Assembly: GCF_902459465.1 (NCBI RefSeq)
Contig: NC_047065.1
Coordinates: 9,968,170 to 10,032,169, forward strand
DNA: 64,000 nucleotides
Direction: 5' to 3'
Origin: Asterias rubens
Lineage: Eukaryota; Echinodermata; Asteroidea; Forcipulatida; Asteriidae
Both the position numbers and the translations under genes were made by a program. Below, piece by piece: positions 12,371 through 24,130 of this stretch (the stretch's first letter is position 1; every line of letters begins with the position of its first letter). A model generated the notes under the pieces. That model was not told the origin of the DNA. It worked only from the letters and a program-made list of their open reading frames with translations, and ran no database searches.

Positions 12371-12522
12371 TAGACCTTTTCGCAAATACCGGGGCGCGCG
12401 CAAAGCTTGGAATTAGGTGCATTGTGGTCTAGCTGGTATCCAAATTTGATCCATATATATCCCACAATGCACCTCATTCAACAGTCTGCGCTTGCGCATT
12501 GGTATTTGCGATAAGGTCTATG
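12371..12522. mobile_element. MITE with TAGACC ends
   Basis: TAGACCTTTTCGCAAATACC at the left pairs with GGTATTTGCGATAAGGTCTA at the right. Inner pairs are GGTGCATTGTGG / CCACAATGCACC and the GCGCGC-AAGC words. It is non-coding and explains the overlapping open frames on this stretch. Confidence 0.6.
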
Positions 12523-14070
12523 CACACACAACAGTCACTGTTCTAGATTTGGATCGCTCTGCATTTTCTCCCTTCAGTTTTCTCTCCTCCATGTTATAAT
12601 ACATTTCCAAAAAGTTGGGCGAAACAATTTAAAATTTAACTTCATAATCTTAATTTTCAAAATGTAATGCACAAAATGAATTTTCACTTCGTGTCAGCAT
12701 GGTGCCAGAAAGTCCCAAATCTTGCCCAATAATTTAATTATTGTGTGATTCACCGCAATGCTATATTGAACAGAGCAAAACTCCTTTTAGAAAGGTTTCA
12801 ATGGAATCCCTTATGCTATTTACCGAATGCATTAGGTCTACAAAAAAAATATGCAAATATGACACAACTTTGTCAATCAATTTGTTATATCAACCATCAT
12901 TGCAAATTAATAACATCGACTAAACCCGGAGGTCAACAGGTTCTCATCCGGGATTATGTCGGAAAATTAAGCTTTATCTTCATTAAACCTGGGCTTTTAA
13001 TTAATCCAGTTGACTTTTTTGAAAAGATTTTTTTGTTTAAAAAATGTTGGCTCTTGAAAACATCTTGTGCCCCCCCCCAATTAAAAATGGGGAATCACCC
13101 AAGTGTCTTCCCTTGGAGGGGAGTAATACGGACAGTTATCCAGGAGTTATTTCAATTAACGTATTTCACACTTTTGTGTACGTGTGTATTTGGACAAAAA
13201 TAAAAGAAGAAGAATAATTGTACGATGTTTTCCAATGAGTTGATCGACACATAACTGAACATTGCATCTGAACATGATCAAGCCCGGGGTTTTGGTGTAA
13301 TTGGAGTTAATAAATTGCTTTCAATATAACTTTCCAAAAGGGCTGAACTGAAAGGTACATAGTGTATTCGCGAGAAAATGACTTTGGATCACTAATCAAA
13401 TTAATGTTAATGACGTCAGCAGTTGAGTGTCAACTATAGAGCATGGCTCTATGCCACCAACGTACGTCGTTAAGGTTGAGTTTTGATCGATTATTATTAT
13501 TTTGATCAATTATTATTGCGAACTATTATATGAGGTAAAACAATTCAAGCAAGTTACTATTGCAAGTTAATGTTTGTAACTTCATGGGACAATAATTTTT
13601 TTTTTACGTGCTTTCCCGTCACATGGTAACTTAAAACATTGCGATTTTACTGTTTGTAAGTTAAAAACTTTCTTTCAATGTCAATTTCTATTACAAGTGA
13701 AACATGATCAAGACACGTGTATTCCAAGGGATAAAACATAATGATTTGCACTTAAATACTTTAGATAGACATTACAAAAAAAGATCTTATGTGCAAAATT
13801 CGTTAATACCATAACCTTTTGTTTATTTGAAAAAGACATGAAAGTAGAGAGAGGGTGCAGTTTAGGAGGAGTTTTTCTGGAGTTTTCATACGTTTATAAC
13901 GTGTTCCGTTTAATGTTTCATTAATGTCAGTATGTCAATATTGTATGATCATCCATTGGCAAGAAATTGAGTATAATAATTATGGGCCTAAACAAATAAT
14001 ACGAAAGCACTTCTGTAATAGGAACAAAAGGTATTTTGAAAACTAAAAAACATGCACCAAGGCGTCTTAA
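12523..14070. other. Intergenic stretch, nothing recognised
   Basis: AT-rich. The 152-codon frame at 12745-13203 has no start context, domain or splice support and ends beside a poly-C run. I see no gene here. Confidence 0.4.
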
Positions 14071-14300
14071 AGGGAAGGTACACTATAAAGACCAGTGTTC
14101 TCACTTGGTGTATCCCAACATAAGCATAAAATAACAAACTTGTGAATTGAGCTCAATATTGGTCATCGGAGTTGGGAGAAAAACACCCTTGTTGGACGAG
14201 TTTGTGTGCTTTCAGATAGGAATAAAAGACTTCTATATAGCTAGAAGTCTTTTTATTATTTTAGACGGTTGTATGTTTAAATAAAATAATGGAAACCGTT
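14071..14300. mobile_element. TTAA-flanked MITE family B, partial
   Basis: It starts at TTAA|AGGGAAGGTACACTATAAAG and continues with TTCTCACTTGGTGTATCCCA and AACACCCTTGTTGGACGA, shared with the complete family-B copy at 34254-34610. The right half is lost. It lies just downstream of the histidine-rich gene. Confidence 0.6.
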
Positions 14301-14492
14301 ACTTTCCTTTTAACTGTAAAAACTTTATGCCAGGTTAGATGAAGTCTGTAATCCAATTCGTTTGAATTGTATTGAAATTAATAAATTAATAAAAATTAAT
14401 AAATTACTAAAACTTCATTTACCGGGTATAAATGTTTGACATGCTCTTGGTGATAATAGCCTACTTTTTTAATATAGTGAGACCTTTTGATT

Positions 14493-17400
14493 TTATATTT
14501 TTTCATTTCCAATTCCAAATACATATTGACTGATGTTCTTTATCTGTTGGTGGGGGTGTGCATCAACTTCTAATCCTGCCTCACGGCACATTTGTTCCAA
14601 TGTCTCTACATTACTGGTAGAGAGTCTGAGGTATTGACACATTAGGGCATCCAAGGGGTTGAATTTAGTCGGCGCATGTCGTAGGAGAATGGGAAACTCT
14701 CGGGCTAATAGCTCCACTGCAAGACGCTTGCGTTCAGCGACCGTCACTGAGCCGACCCTTGGCTCAAGGTGGTGGTGAGTTGGGTGGTGGTGAGTTGGGT
14801 AGTGGTGAGTTGGGTGATGGTGCGATGAATAGCGATGATGGTGATGACTAGATTGATGAGCACCAATGTCAGCTACAGTACGATTGTTAACATGTGGATG
14901 GTGGTAACTCTCTTGATGTTCAGCCGCTGTGTGACGAGATATAAAACAAAGCAAGTGACAAAGGATGCACAAGTCCCCCTTTTAATGCAATCACCGTCAC
15001 TAGTTCCCATTTACTCAAATGAGAAGCTATCCCCGGTCCCTTCATTCCCTGGGGGCATTTATCGTTACCTAAAAATATGTGGTGACATTTTGAAGGAACA
15101 TTCCTCTCCTGATGAAAGGCGTGGTTAAGAAGGAGGAGGTAGCCCTCCTGTTGGATAGACACGTTGAGAGGGATATCGGGTCAAACACTTGATTTTACTG
15201 CTCATTATGAGCAATATACCCACTGTATATTATCATACCTAACTCGACGCTGCTTGTTCGATGACTTTTTCCACTCCTATTAGAAACAGCAACCCCGTTG
15301 ATGTTCAACCCTTTTCCATGGCTTTTGACTGCATGTTTGGCAAGAGGTTCGTTTTCGAGTGCAGACGTGTTATGTTCCTTGGTGTGACCCTGCGTCTTTG
15401 AATCCGCAGATTGTTGAACACCTTCGGGTGCAGATTCCACCAAGTTTCCCATAGTTAAGGAAGGGGTGTCTGATGACGTCACTGCGACCAATCCAATGGA
15501 TTTGGTCTTATCTGATACCGGTATTTCAGATTGACGAAAATAAATTAGTATTTTTGTTTTACAATGCTACCAATATTTAGATAAGTTCCCTTATAATTTT
15601 GATCATTATTGCTTTGCAAAATGAGATGTCACAACAAAGAAAACTATGCTGATAGTGAAAGCTGATTTAGTGATAAGGTTGTTGAAATCGTGGGTATGTG
15701 TTATTTTGTACATTTCAAGCTACAGCTTCTCAACAAAACAGAGGCACAAGGCAAACTTGTGAAGGTCTGTTTTGATGTCATTATGTCCTATGCTAAACGA
15801 AAATGGTCACCCCTCCTTTCTGATGGATGGGACGCCATGCATCAACAACGCTCGACGATCATTTTTTTGTTTAACATAATTATCGTTAAAAGCAGTGGAC
15901 ACTATTGGTAATTGCTCAAAATAATTATTAGCATAAAACCTTACTTTGTAACAAGTAATGGGGAGAGGATGACGGTATAAAACATTGTGAGAAACGGCTC
16001 CCTCTGAAGTGCCATAGTTTTCGAGAAAGAAGTAATTTTCCACGAATTTGATTTCGAGACCTCAGATTTAGAACTTGAGGTCTCGAAATCAACCATCTAA
16101 ACGCACACAACTTCGTGTGACACGGGTGTTTTTTTCTTTCATTATTATCTCACAAGTTCGATGACCGATTGAGCTCAAATTTTCACAGGTTTGTTATTTT
16201 ATGCATGTTAAGATACACCAAGTGAGAAGACTGGTCTTTGACAAATACCAATAGTGTCCACTGCCTTTAACAAAAAGAAACCCCCACTGTTGGATTTTGT
16301 TCAAAATAATATGATTTACGCCAAACGTCCTTGGACAATGGATATCGAATATTTGCCAGTGAAGTGTCTCTCAACTGTTTTGGGGGATTCGGACCCGTTT
16401 TCTCGCAGCTTCCAGGATAGTGTGTGACGCCAGAATAGTGTGTTTCTGGCCAGGATCTCTATAACACACACTGTGGGGACACCAAAGGACTAATGTACTA
16501 CCGAACGTACCACTATTTTCTTTACGCTGCTGTCGTTCAGCGAGCGGGGCATGGTGCGCAGTCACGTCAATGTCCTCAACTCTTGTCTTGTCCCTTTTCA
16601 CATCTTGCTCCCCAGTACCTTCATAAATGTTACCACTCACTGCCCGGCTCCCATCCTTGTCAGTGTGGTCACGGGACTCCCTTTCCTGGATGATCAATGA
16701 AGAAGCTTGTTTCAGTGTGGTATCAAAACAAAATTCGCGAATCGTGTGGAGTTTATACAAATTCACAAAGCGATACTATTTAAAATCACCTGGAAATATA
16801 ATGTTTTCTTCTTCAAACATTAGAGTATATGTTTCTGAACAATAAAATAATTATTTTTAACGATTTATATGTTTAAAAATAAATAAAGGTGACCGGGGTG
16901 ACTCTACGTGTCCCCTTTTGTGACGTCAATCGAGGCAGACTTTGCCTCGATCGAACATCGAACACGTGCAAGTATACATTCAAGTCCTAGTCGTGAGTTT
17001 GTACGTTTCGAAAAGGTCGTTTTCTTGCATTTTACCGGCAATGTCGACCAGGTGTATTGCTGCTGCATGCAGAAAAACAACTAAAGATGGGGTCAGTTTG
17101 CAATGTGGTCCGGTCCGACGTCTTTTCCAGCGCTGGCAGAAAACACTTCGAGCAGTCGTGCTTCGAGAACCCGGAATACCCTTTACACATTTTAACATGA
17201 AGAGAAAAGTTCTTTTCTAAAATATGACGCCATTCCAACAATTTGTCCAGCTAGTTGGGGAAGTCTGAGAAGGTACCTGAAAGACGTAACGAACCTAAAG
17301 GAGCATTTGCCTAACGTGAAAAAAATCAGGCTGTTTCAACTTCGAGGGCATGTTTTTAGCTTGCGCGAAGCGTCACTATCTTGACGCGCCTCGATTGACG

Positions 17401-20400
17401 TCACGAACAACCTCCTCTCGGGTCGGGCTTAATTTGTAAATGTCATGAAAATTATTTTTTTGGACACTATTGGTAATTGTCAAAGACTAGTCTTCACGGT
17501 TGGTGTATCTCAACATATGCATAAATAATAAACCTGTGAAAATTTGAGCTCAATCGGTCATCGAACTTGCGAGATAATATGAAAGAAAAAAACAGCCTTG
17601 TCAAACGAAGTTGTGTGCGCTTAGATGGTTGATTTCGAGACCTCAAGTTCTAAACCTGAGGTCTCGAAATCAAATTCGTGGAAAATTACTTCTTTCTCGA
17701 AAACTATGGCACTTCAGAGGGAGCCGTTTCTCACAATGTTTTATACCATCAACCTCTCCCCATTACTCTTCACCAAGAAAGGTTTTATGCTAATAAATAT
17801 TTTGAGTAATTACCAATAGTGTCCACTGCCTTTAATGTTTATTCATATTCCACTCATCAAAACACATATGTTTTATTTTAGTGACAACAACTTTATTTTC
17901 ACAAAATACCACTTCCAGGTGACTTAAAGTTTTCTTACAGTGAAAAAAAGAAACCCCCTTTTAAATTATTGTTTAACCGTGTCGGTTCAATCACTTGCTG
18001 CAAATAATGATACCTTTGGATGTCGATGCGGTTTTCTACGTTGGCCATTTTCTAAGCGATCCTGACTTGACTCATAATCTAGAAGAGTAATGTATCTCGT
18101 CAGGCTTTCCAAGCTTCCTGCATTACGTATATCATCCAGTGGATGAACGCTTGATGTGTGATGATGATGATGATGAGGATGGTGAGGCTCGTACAGTTTA
18201 CTGTAAGTATCAAACATTCAATGTTCAATTGTGTACTAACTGACCGTGGATTTCCATGCAGCCTAATATGCAACGAACGAACCGAAACAGTATGAAATTC
18301 AAGAATAACAACGCATGAGTGTAATTTAGCCGAGTCATACTTAGCAAGTTACAAAATTGATGGACACGCAGCAGGTCGGACGTTTAAAAGTAGGAGATAT
18401 TGAGTGCGTTCGTTTAGCTTCCCTGGGTCTACCCCGCGGTGCTCACTGAGGTGAGCCCCTGACAAGAGCTAAACGAACGAACACTCACCACTCTCGTGGA
18501 TCGTAGTGACGTCGTTTACCTCGGGCCAGCCCCCAAGTGACCCACTCCTTAAGCAGGGCACTGGGGGCTGACCTGCAGCTGGGTGAGCCCCTGGAATGAC
18601 GTCAAAAGCTATTCGAACGCACCGGGGAATACCGGGATGACCCAGGCGTTGACGAATGTCCTACCCTTTATTGTAGTGCTTAGGTTTCTTGAGTTGGTGA
18701 GCATGTTCCTTTACTGAGTGTCCATACCCAGCAGGCTGTACAATCACGTTGAGGTTGGATGAATTGGAGCCAACCCAAGGTACATCTGTTGGTGGCTGGT
18801 ACCCATGTTTGGCATGTCCATGCCGGGGCGCTGGTGGATGAGGGAAATAATCAGCAGGTCTGTGATGCACTACCGGGCCGTAATGGTGGCTAACGTCTTC
18901 AATAAAAGGAACGTGATGTCTGCTTTTACCTGTGGATACGAGTTCATTTACGAAAAAGTTAAATTACTTTTGAGTTTACAAGTTACTCGGCCAAATTAGT
19001 TTTAACAACAACGCCAGTTTATGAAACTGCCCCAAAATAAAGTAAAAATTGATATAGATAAAAGTTACTTGCGGGTGTATGCATAGAGAAGGAATACTCG
19101 ATCTCCCTTTTTTTATTCCACACTACAAAACCAGTTTGTGTGGTAAAAAGGGAGGACACTTTTATAAAACCAGTATACCAGTTCAATGTAAAAGTGTGGA
19201 AAAAGGGATATCGAGAAGATACGAACATTAGACGAAAACAAAAAATCAGTTTCTCTAAAATACTCAATTAATAATTTAGAAATGTTGCTGTTTTTTGTTC
19301 GTTCACTGAACAGAAACTGTTGAAAGCTATAGGCGTTACGTGCTTGATATCGTTGTGATGAGAGGTTCGTTCCAAAGAGGCTCACGGTAAAGAGTGATGT
19401 AGAGGGCGCCCGATATCAACTTATTGCTGAGGGTGATCATCGCTATTATTAGGCTTCCTGTACACTTTAACACAATATGAAAGATAGGCTACGCCTGGAA
19501 ACTTGTTCGGCGCACCGCGCAAATTATATTAGACAAACACCAGACAAACATCCGTTGTAAAACCCACCATTTGCCTTGCTTTCAACATGCCTGGTACCCG
19601 TTGTGTTGTGGACATCCTCGCTATGATAGGCATGCCTAACGTCGTGATATGAATTCCTGTCATCGTACGTCTGATGGTGAGCGAACTGGTGATGTTTTGG
19701 GTGCTCTAAGTATCTGACGGATCCGTGTCTTGAAGAAATCGAGCTCACAATCTTAAACAAATAAAGTGACAAGAAGGTGTTCTTCATTCTCAAAACACAT
19801 TTATAGGGATATAACTAAGTCTTAGTGGGGGTTTTTCTGGGTGAATATGAATTTGCTGGAAACACATGATCACACCCAAGGATTCAATGTCATTTCAGGA
19901 AAATATTTAGCGCGTGTTAATTCAAGTGAATCCCTGTTCACCAATAGCCCATTTGATAAAGTGATGACCATGTGTTATTAAAGACAGACAATACCTTTTC
20001 ACTAGATCCTTGTCCGACTCTAGAACCTGAATGTATGTAGTTCATCTCAGAATGACGACGCTCCTTTTCCTTGTGAAGTTTCCAGAGTTGTTTAAGAAGA
20101 TCCTTTTCCTCTTGTCTGTGTATATTAGCCTGGACGTGACGAGCATTCTCCAATGATCTTGAGGATGTATAGCATATCGATTATAAGAAACGTGGGCCTT
20201 CTTAACAACAATAAAGCAAGTATAGTATTGTAATTATGACCAATCAAGAACCCTTGGCCTAACGTCCTCACTTAAGGATCCTGCCGAGTAATCAACGTAA
20301 ACGTAAATGTAATGTTATAACGCCGTTCTCAAGATGTATGTCCAATCCGTAAGGCTTGTATTACGGTGTGTAGTCATACACCGTTAGTTTTTCAGGAGTG

Positions 20401-20631
20401 GGTCAATACGTAGGCGGTGGGCCTATTCATTAATTGTGCCTCAGAGTGAAACATCATTTACAACTATTTCAAAACAAATTGCGAAAAAAACTTAATGTTC
20501 ATGCTGTGTGTCAAAATTCAAACTTACTTCGTCAAAAACCTCATTTCGGCAACTTCTTTCTTGTTGTGGACATTGGTTGCATGAACGATGTCCGCATCCA
20601 TTGTGGGATCATGCTCGTTGGCAGGCTCCAT
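14493..20631 (-). CDS. Histidine-rich protein of unknown function, 8 exons, 594 aa
   Basis: I do not recognise this protein. Coding exons on the minus strand are 20631-20528, 20157-19995, 19751-19568, 18929-18665, 18200-18014, 16685-16511, 15511-15239 and 14926-14493. All junctions are GT/AG and all phases agree, giving 594 residues. The start ATG at 20631 has A at -3 and G at +4, with an in-frame stop upstream. Residues 36-89 are charged and helical in look (EEKDLLKQLWKLHKEKERR), as in a coiled coil. The middle (about 100-300) is low-complexity with many His, Ser, Pro and Tyr residues. Residues 472-504 are a His-rich tract made of a THHHP-type repeat. Residues about 512-575 look like the only compact globular part (AERKRLAVELLAREFP; LDALMCQYLRLSTSNVETLE), predicted helical. 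There is no signal peptide or membrane segment. The least certain junction is the 15511 acceptor, which has a weak pyrimidine tract. Introns contain two family-A MITEs and a THAP fragment. Confidence 0.75.
14768..14828 (-). repeat. 15-bp coding minisatellite (THHHP repeat)
   Basis: On the plus strand GGTGGTGAGTTGGGT is repeated about three to four times with single-base changes. On the coding strand it gives Thr-His-His-His/Tyr-Pro units in the last exon of the histidine-rich gene. The 15-bp period preserves the reading frame, so copy number can vary without breaking the protein. Confidence 0.8.
15890..16266. mobile_element. TTAA-flanked MITE family A, copy 1
   Basis: It is flanked by TTAA at 15886-15889 and 16267-16270. 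The ends are GCAGTGGACACTATTGGTAA and its complement, TTACCAATAGTGTCCACTGC. The centre holds the hairpin GATTTCGAGACCTCA ... TGAGGTCTCGAAATC. It lies in the intron between exons 15511 and 16511 of the histidine-rich gene. Confidence 0.85.
16920..17402 (+). pseudogene. THAP-domain fragment inside an inverted-end element
   Basis: From 17041 a frame reads [28 protein letters not shown], the start of a THAP (C2CH) zinc-finger. A later piece in another frame, about 17119-17165, reads RKHFEQSCFE, matching the C-terminal CxxHF...CF part. The central portion is missing and the frame is broken, so it cannot make a whole domain. The piece is bordered by TGACGTCAATCGAGGC (16921) and its complement GCCTCGATTGACGTCA (17386), suggesting terminal repeats. 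THAP domains sit at the N terminus of P-type transposases and of host THAP proteins. The element lies in an intron of the histidine-rich gene. A related fragment is at 41390-41510. Confidence 0.55.
17460..17831. mobile_element. TTAA-flanked MITE family A, copy 2
   Basis: It is in opposite orientation to copy 1. It begins near GGACACTATTGGTAATTGTC and ends CCAATAGTGTCCACTGCCT before TTAA (17832-17835); the left end is slightly eroded. The central hairpin is GATTTCGAGACCTCA ... TGAGGTCTCGAAATC. It is intronic in the histidine-rich gene. Confidence 0.8.
18411..18660. repeat. Intronic inverted repeats, GC-rich
   Basis: GTGCGTTCGTTTAGCTTCC pairs with the later AAGAGCTAAACGAACGAAC, and CAGCCCCCAAGTG pairs with CACTGGGGGCTG. 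The stretch is richer in GC than the neighbouring introns. Ends are not clear. It lies in the intron between exons 18665 and 18014 of the histidine-rich gene. Confidence 0.5.
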
Positions 20632-21374
20632 TCTGTCATCAGAAACCCGCTTTTGCTAAGTGTAGAGCATTCTGAGTGATGGATATACACTCTCTTTTAT
20701 CCCCAAAACAGACGATAATTTCGGAGTCAAGAAGTAGGCCCTACAGCTGTCGTGACGATTTAAAAGAAAACCCACTCGAGTATGCCATGCAGCGCGTTTT
20801 ACTTGTTGATTTCCCTTGCTTGGAGATTTCCTCAAACGTCAAGTAAAAATTGTAACTGGGTTATAATATTGTGACGAAATAATAATACGCGCATAGAATA
20901 TTACTCCATGATGTCACAAACTAATGTCCATACGGCGGAGCTAACATTATTTTGTTTATGGTCGTCATGCACAGCGCGCCTCTTGCATTAATAGTAGGCT
21001 TACGTCACAATTGTTTCAAAACGAGGCCACGACGGCAAATGAGTGCTTTTTGATCTGCCTAAAAGTTAACTGCAGCTCGTGGCAGACTGGAGCTACACGA
21101 ACTTCCCTGAACACCGACGTCATACACACTTCGACGTGGGTTACGCCAGAGCCGTGGGGCTAGCCTTTTGTCAAGGCCTTCCTGGTTTGGACCCCACAGC
21201 TTCATATAGCCGCTATATAATAGTTCAAGTGACTGGAAGGGGAAACAGAACACGCACCCCCCCCCCCCGCAGTACGAGGGTAGGGCCATAATATGTTTTT
21301 CTCTATAAATCTCGACTTTTGCTGTGAATCGGAAAAAGTCCAAACCAATCAAAAGCGACCGTGGTCATTCACAC
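20632..21374. other. 5' flank of the histidine-rich gene
   Basis: This stretch should contain the promoter and any 5' noncoding exon. I can point to no TATA box or initiator with confidence. The segment 21130-21240 is related, in inverse orientation, to 24220-24320 (shared words around GGCTAGCCTTTTGTCAAGGC), so part of it is an old repeat. Confidence 0.4.
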
Positions 21375-21990
21375 TGCCTGCTGGGAAAGAAGCTCTGGTG
21401 TTTTGGTTAAGAAAAGTTTGGGTTCTAGAATCATGACACTAATCCTGTGTCCTTAGCCCCATCATACCGACCGCGTTCTCACTACGCTCTGACGTGTAAT
21501 GGGTAATTTTTTGTTAATAATGTAGTCTTGTTGTTGCAAGATGTGCGCGGCGAGGATGGAGTGAGCGGTAGTTGAGTGATATAGTGTGAATAAAAATGTC
21601 TTGCACCAAGACTACATTTTTTAGAGCAAAGTGAGGACGTTCGGTGTGGGTGTATTAACAAGGAAGATGCTTAACCATTATTGCTGCGTCCTTAGGATGG
21701 GACGTACAGCCGTAGTTCCCGTGTGTTGTGTAATGCAAGTAAAATAACACAGTGCACTATCGTAAAGAGAAGGGGCTCGACCGGTGTTCCATTGTCTGAT
21801 GACAGGCAGGACATTGCACCAAAGCACATTGTAAACCATTACGTGGTGTTATAAAGGATTAGGTATGCATACACATCAATACGTACTCGGTTCACATTAC
21901 TTGCAGGATACTGATGATTGCTTTGATACGACCCTAGGGGTGTGAGTAAAGCGCTATAAGACCATAAATACGTGTTGAATTATGATTTGG
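21375..21990 (+). repeat. Degraded SINE, interrupted
   Basis: CTCTGGTGTTTTGGTTAAG and CCTGTGTCCTTAGC at the left match the SINE head and body. GTGTTGTGTAATGC, CAGTGCACTATCG and AAAGAGAAGGGGCTCGACC at 21720-21785 match the later SINE body seen at 59420-59470. About 200 bp of unrelated sequence separates the two parts, so a later insertion is likely. The edges are uncertain. Confidence 0.45.
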
Positions 21991-22034
21991 GGAATCAATG
22001 TGTGATGGTGAAGAGGTTTTCAACTAGTGGTTTA

Positions 22035-22240
22035 ATCCCAACGCGGCCTGGTTCTTGATAATTTTACCAAGACGAAGTCGAGGTAAATTATAAAGAACCA
22101 GGCCTCGGCGGGTTTAAACCACATAGTTGAAAACCGATTCCCCCCAATACACTTTGATTCCCATTCTCAAATAACTTTTCGGTCAAAAACATCATCCACT
22201 TTTTGGTCAAAAAGTAAAATAAACGCAAAAATTACAATTG
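22035..22240 (-). repeat. Hairpin-bearing repeat, CCAGGCC family, copy 1
   Basis: AACTAGTGGTTTAATCCCAA and GGCCTGGTTCTTGATAATTT pair with the following AAATTATAAAGAACCAGGCC and the GGTTTAAACCAC...AGTTGAAAA segment. It continues with GGTCAAAAAGTAAAATAAA. The same block occurs on the other strand at about 27720-28060 and 53860-54175. Confidence 0.7.
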
Positions 22241-22298
22241 TTAAATGATTTCTTTCAACACAACACCCATCCAGCTATGAAAATGGTAAATCCCTATG

Positions 22299-23740
22299 CA
22301 GTCGACTCCCGTTATAACGAGGTCCGCCGGACTGGCCCATTTTCCTCGTATTATCCGAACCTCGTTATAAACGCAGCGCGCTAAATATAGATACACACGT
22401 CATCATTGTGCATGCACACAACACGTGTACGTGCATATACATTGTACACAACACGTGTACGTGCATATACACTTGTGTTAGCCTGCACGGAGCTGTTTGC
22501 TTATCAGAACAGCTATTACGAGCATCTTGTACACAAGAATATCATTGCTAAATGTCTTTTATTGAGTGATTAATCAGGGAAATGTAATATTTTGTACAAT
22601 TTATGATAACAATATAGCAAAGAGATGTCAACTTGCCGTTCAGAGCGAGTGGATTCTGCCGCGTAGCGCATGGTATGAACATGATGCATGCACTGAACGT
22701 TCATTTTCGTTGGTGGTCGACATGGAGTATCATGATAACAGCATGTCAAGCGTGGGACACCAGCGAGATGTTTCTGGAGTTCCGTTGCACATGGACTGAA
22801 GGGAGTGATGATTGTATAAAGGAGCTTGTTTCAGTTGTTTTCCGTTTCCTTTTTTAGCTGTTCCGATCCAGTTGTTTTGTTTCATTTTGTATTTAATTCA
22901 TTAAATCTTTGTGTATCTGTGTCTTTTAAAATAATTTTCTTTTTGATTTATATTATTGATTTAATAAAATCTTTGCGTATCTGTGTCTTTTAAACCATCT
23001 CTATCTTTTGATGTGATTGAATTAAATATTCCGGACGGGCAACCTTTGTTTTTTTCTTTCTTTTCTTAAAAAAAAACATTTTTGGAAACGGGGGAATCTT
23101 CATTCATTGAATTGTTATTATTGAATTAATAATAATATTTTTAATTGAAAAAGGGGCTCTACTAAAAAAAAATAACTCGAACAGCGGTGACGTTTTTGAA
23201 GTTTTGCATGGATGATACGAGCAAGGAATAATCATTAGAACCCCCAAATACTGCCGAGTGCGTTCGCCGACATGAATTTATTAAGTAAGCGGCATGTTTT
23301 TGAAATTGAGAAGGATTGTCGTCAGTGACTAAACCGTTGGTGGTTTTGAGCCACGCGCGTGATTTAAGCCCTCTATTGTGTTTTGGGTAAACCAGTCCGT
23401 TGAATAGACTGGTGGCACTCTACGAGCACCATGCAATTATCACCTCTATTGTATTGATCATGGGGTTTAAGGGCTTCATGTCATTTCTCAACCTTGACGA
23501 AGGTAAGCTTTTTTTACACACTTATTCCAGGCCCTCGCTACAAACGTCTGAAAACAATACATTTTGTCTCCAAGGGACCGCAAAATTACCTCGTTATAAC
23601 CGTGTTCTCGCTACTTCCGTGCTCGTATAATCCATATTTTAATGCATTGAAACACGCACGGGGCAGTTCGGGACCGGCAAAAAACCTCGTAATAACCGGA
23701 ACCTCGTTACATGCGAGCTCGTAATAACGGGAGTCGACTG
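22299..23740. mobile_element. 1.44-kb Tigger/pogo-like non-autonomous element
   Basis: The left end CAGTCGACTCCCGTTATAAC and the right end GTAATAACGGGAGTCGACTG are inverted, with further CCTCGTTATAA-type words repeated inside both ends. Ends of the form CAGT.GA.TCYCGTTATAACG are typical of Tigger/pogo (Tc1-mariner) transposons. The interior carries no transposase frame I can recognise. It contains a small direct duplication (CAACACGTGTACGTGCATAT, twice at 22410-22470) and another (ATCTGTGTCTTTTAAA at 22915 and 22978). No TA target duplication is evident at the margins. Confidence 0.6.
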
Positions 23741-23744
23741 GTTG

Positions 23745-24050
23745 GAAAGATGTTTTAAAAGTAGAATACAATGATCCACACAAGTTTGCCTCGAAATTGC
23801 ATGGTTTTCCTTTTACTGTAAGAACTAACACGGTCGGCCATTGGGAGCCAAAAATTTGACTCCCATAAATGGCCGACGGTGTTAGTCGACGAGGTAAAAG
23901 AAAAACCGTGCAATTTCGAGGCATGTTTGTGTGGATCATTGTATTCTACTTTTACAACATCTTTCTACCCATATGCAATTTATAAAAAACGGTTACAAAC
24001 GCTTTTCAAAGACCAACTCGACCGATCCAAGGCAACGTGTTCCTTTAACA
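23745..24050. mobile_element. TTAA-type MITE family C, copy 1
   Basis: It shares TAGAATACAATGATCCACAC, CCTCGAAATTGCATGGTTTT, and a central hairpin GGCCATTGGGAGCCAAA / TTTGACTCCCATAAATGGCC with the full copy at 42285-42673. The right end reads CCGATCCAAGGCAACGTGTT. The left terminal part is replaced by the end of the Tigger-like element. Confidence 0.7.
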
Positions 24051-24054
24051 CAAG

Positions 24055-24130
24055 ATTTATGCACACCAAGGTGACGCGTTCTCCACCAATAGGAGTAGAG
24101 AAACTGTCTGGGGTATTTATGAATAGAAAT
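24055..24130 (-). repeat. CACCAATAGGA repeat fragment
   Basis: The words TTTATGCACACCAAGGTGACG and CACCAATAGGAGTAGAGAAA appear in related form at 27500-27595 (plus), 45630-45705 (minus) and 51698-51772 (plus). This is a dispersed repeat without coding capacity. Confidence 0.5.

Noticed and set aside
12061-12477. 138-codon minus-strand gene
   Set aside because: The frame runs through a palindromic MITE, has no domain, and shows no splice or codon-use support.
23586-23939. 117-codon minus-strand gene
   Set aside because: It spans the junction of the Tigger-like element and a family-C MITE; the amino-acid pattern is repeated from the MITE arms.
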